Source of the DNA: Delphinus delphis
Lineage: Eukaryota > Chordata > Mammalia > Artiodactyla > Delphinidae
NCBI RefSeq assembly: GCF_949987515.2
Contig: NW_027192659.1
Span: 558,001 to 622,000 of the forward strand
Reading direction: 5' to 3'
DNA: 64,000 nt
Shown: positions 61,820 to 64,000 of the stretch, piece after piece
Position numbering within the stretch: the first letter of the stretch is position 1
Layout: each line of letters begins with the position of its first letter
The notes under the pieces: model-generated
Database searches by the model: none
What the model saw: only the letters and a program-made list of their open reading frames with translations
Told to the model about the DNA's origin: nothing
Made by a program: the position numbers and the translations under genes

Positions 61820-62420
61820 TTGGCCAAAAAGGGCGTATGCGTTTTTTCCTGAATATATTCAGGAAAAAACGCATACGCCCTTTTTGGCCAAGTGCATCAT
61901 TGTGGACGTTCTGCCTCTTTTCCTATGTTTTCAATGCAATTCCAGTCTACCTCCTGAAATAGGTTTCCTGCAATTCTGCCCCGCTTTCAAGTCCTCTTGG
62001 CAGCCTTACTTCAGTCTATTTTTGGACGATAGCTGTCATTTATAACTCTGCAGGTTTGTGAATTACAGTGCCCCTGAGCTCCTTTCTTCAGCTCGCTTTC
62101 TTGTGAGCTGGCCGCAACACCGCAGGATGTCTTCAGGCCCTAATCTGGTTCTGGCACGGCACGCTGAGCCTTTGATTAATTCCTCTTCCTGGTGGGAAAT
62201 GAGAGTTAAATTTGCCCATCCAGACACCTCCAGCTAGTCTCTCATTGGTTCTCGCTATTCCTGTTCATCTTCCACAGAAATTGCAAACTGGGCCAAACAG
62301 GAGGTTAAAGGGACTGACTCTCCAAGTGGGGAGAGTGTTAGTAAAGCGTCTGGAATGTTGCACCCGAGTACCAGGGTAGGAAAACTGAGACATATTTGAA
62401 CACGGCTCCCGATCACATGG
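61135..62420 (+). repeat. Single-monomer tandem duplication, copy 1
   Basis: No difference was seen against the sequence 1,580 bp downstream. Shared private variants are AACTCCCCTTTCCCC, TTCGAAATTTGAGAACC, AACGGAGGCG, CCATGAGCATAAC, TTTTCACCGGGG, CCTATGTTTTC, GAAATAGGTTTCC, CTTCAGCTCGC and ACACGGCTCCC. The left limit is set by the mismatch CTTGTCTATT (about 61,132) versus CTTCTCTATT (about 62,712). Confidence 0.88.
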
Positions 62421-63399
62421 TTGATCATACTCTGGGTTCCACATGCATGTTTTAGCTGAAGGAAGAATACCTAAAACCTGGGTAGTTGAAACCCGTGGAA
62501 TGGGTACCATGCAATATGACTTCAAAGGGTCTTCATTTGCTCACCGAACATCTCCAATCCTATCACTGCTGCGTTTATGCCCCTGTACACATGCTTGATT
62601 CTCTTTCGGAGACATAGCAATCCATAGGTTTTAAGATACTTACTAGTCAGGTACATTCTTATGCGTTTCATATGCGGTGTTGAGTCCATTTCATTGAGCA
62701 AGGAGTAGCTCTTCTCTATTCCATATTTGGCTTAAGGAACTTTATCTGTGCTCATTTCAATCTCTGGTTTTATGCAGCACCCCAACTCCCCTTTCCCCTT
62801 AAGCAAGCATAAGTTGGTTTTCGAAATTTGAGAACCTGTTCTGTTCTGTAATTCAGTTCCTGTGTAGCCAAGTTTACATTCCGTGTATTACTGATATCTT
62901 ATGATGTTTCTTTTTCTGTGTGACTTATTTCAGTTAGAATCATCATACCTGAATCCACTCATTATGCTGCTACGGGCCTGATGACATAGATTTCATTGCT
63001 GAGTGATACTGCATTGTACGTAAGTACCACAAGTTCTTTATCCATTTTTCACTTTCTGTGATATTGAACTTGTACGGTAAACGAGGTTCTTGTAAACGGA
63101 GGCGTCCCAAACTTTGGGGTGGCTGTGTCTTTTTGATTTTAATTTCCCTAAGCTATAGGACCATAAGTGGAAGTGCCCTAGGCTCTGTTGCTTTGTTTTT
63201 TAGATGTTTCAGGAAACACCATACACTTCTCCCGAGTGTCTGTTGGCAATTTACATCCCGCCCATGAGCATAACAAGGCTCCCAGTTCTCCATGGCCTGT
63301 CCTGCCTTTCTGGATTTTACACTTTTTTCAGATGGCCCTTTTCACCGGGGGGAAGTGAGACTTCATTGTAGTGCAGATTTCCTTTGCAAGCTTGCTTGG
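61820..63399 (+). repeat. Monomer 40, 1,580 bp, type B
   Basis: Its palindrome is perfect. It is the central unit of the terminal duplication, with private changes CCTATGTTTTC, GAAATAGGTTTCC and ACACGGCTCCC. ATTCTTATGCGTTTC (about 62,655) distinguishes it from monomer 39. Confidence 0.9.
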
Positions 63400-64000
63400 T
63401 TGGCCAAAAAGGGCGTATGCGTTTTTTCCTGAATATATTCAGGAAAAAACGCATACGCCCTTTTTGGCCAAGTGCATCATTGTGGACGTTCTGCCTCTTT
63501 TCCTATGTTTTCAATGCAATTCCAGTCTACCTCCTGAAATAGGTTTCCTGCAATTCTGCCCCGCTTTCAAGTCCTCTTGGCAGCCTTACTTCAGTCTATT
63601 TTTGGACGATAGCTGTCATTTATAACTCTGCAGGTTTGTGAATTACAGTGCCCCTGAGCTCCTTTCTTCAGCTCGCTTTCTTGTGAGCTGGCCGCAACAC
63701 CGCAGGATGTCTTCAGGCCCTAATCTGGTTCTGGCACGGCACGCTGAGCCTTTGATTAATTCCTCTTCCTGGTGGGAAATGAGAGTTAAATTTGCCCATC
63801 CAGACACCTCCAGCTAGTCTCTCATTGGTTCTCGCTATTCCTGTTCATCTTCCACAGAAATTGCAAACTGGGCCAAACAGGAGGTTAAAGGGACTGACTC
63901 TCCAAGTGGGGAGAGTGTTAGTAAAGCGTCTGGAATGTTGCACCCGAGTACCAGGGTAGGAAAACTGAGACATATTTGAACACGGCTCCCGATCACATGG
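62715..64000 (+). repeat. Single-monomer tandem duplication, copy 2 (runs off the window)
   Basis: It repeats 61,135-62,420 exactly as far as I can read and is cut by the window end. It may continue into further identical copies. Confidence 0.87.
63400..64000 (+). repeat. Monomer 41 (partial, first 601 bp)
   Basis: It is cut by the window end. Its palindrome is perfect. I saw no difference from the corresponding part of monomer 40. Confidence 0.9.

Larger units (their letters stand above)
1..64000 (+). repeat. Satellite DNA array, about 40.5 tandem copies of a 1.58-kb monomer (common cetacean satellite, delphinid form)
   Basis: The same sequence recurs head to tail across the whole window with a spacing of 1,577-1,581 bp, always in the same orientation. 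I tracked 41 successive occurrences of the palindrome and of the flanking GTGCAGATTTCC motif. No non-repeat DNA interrupts the array and neither end is reached. Known from the literature (from memory): cetaceans carry an abundant tandem satellite of about 1.75 kb, shortened to about 1.58 kb in Delphinidae and described at 1,579 bp in killer whale, and it contains L1 sequence. Length and L1 content both fit. The array is presumably heterochromatic; chromosomal position cannot be read from the sequence. Species assignment within delphinids is not possible here. Confidence 0.93.

Noticed and set aside
1..64000. Regular repeats suggesting a CRISPR array or a bacterial system
   Set aside because: The units are 1.58 kb, near-identical throughout with no short direct repeats and unique spacers, and carry mammalian L1 sequence.
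1..64000. Ribosomal DNA or a tandem gene array
   Set aside because: No rRNA or tRNA sequence and no coding frame; the unit is far shorter than mammalian rDNA.
1..64000. CENP-B box in the monomer
   Set aside because: I inspected the CCCG- and CGGG-containing sites in the exemplar; none has all the essential positions of the 17-bp box. A motif scan would settle it.
1..64000. A single regular higher-order repeat covering the whole array
   Set aside because: Near-identity offsets differ by region (11,058, 3,160, 3,160, 1,580 bp) and several stretches have no close partner, so the order is a patchwork of separate events.

Overview
The whole window is one tandem satellite DNA array from a mammalian genome, most likely a dolphin-family (Delphinidae) cetacean. 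It holds about 40.5 direct, head-to-tail copies of a monomer 1,577-1,581 bp long, with no unrelated sequence between copies. I find no protein-coding gene, RNA gene, CRISPR array or autonomous transposon. The longest open frame is 118 codons and is a by-product of the repeat.

The assignment rests on three points. The period matches the roughly 1.58 kb 'common cetacean satellite' of delphinids; as I recall, the killer whale version was described at 1,579 bp and other cetaceans carry a longer form of about 1.75 kb. Each monomer contains about 610 bp clearly derived from the 3' end of a mammalian L1 retrotransposon, in sense orientation on the + strand, as reported for cetacean satellites. Each monomer also carries a 72-bp palindrome whose termini resemble a Tc1/mariner-type miniature element known from cetartiodactyls. 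The species cannot be fixed from the window.

I phase monomers at the first base of the palindrome (TTGGCCAA...). In consensus order a monomer holds: palindrome (bases 1-72); about 886 bp of unrecognised sequence (73-958); about 610 bp of L1 3' region (959-1569); and a 10-bp linker before the next palindrome. Single-base insertions and deletions explain all the length differences I checked.

Above the monomer level the array is a patchwork of recent duplications, not one regular higher-order repeat. (a) 1-20,761: an 11,058-bp (7-monomer) tandem duplication, with 1-9,703 and 11,059-20,761 almost identical. (b) 20,762-25,240: diverged monomers. (c) 25,242-31,560: a 3,160-bp dimer duplication with a one-base deletion at its junction. 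(d) 31,560-36,205: closely related monomers. (e) 36,206-42,525: a second 3,160-bp dimer duplication. (f) 42,526-61,134: a heterogeneous stretch with dispersed relatives of the 23.8-25.9 kb segment at 49.1-51.1 kb and 55.3-56.3 kb. (g) 61,135-64,000: a one-monomer duplication running off the window. A linked set of variants in the L1 part splits monomers into type A (26) and type B (14). Fourteen consecutive type A monomers occupy the middle, which suggests local homogenisation.
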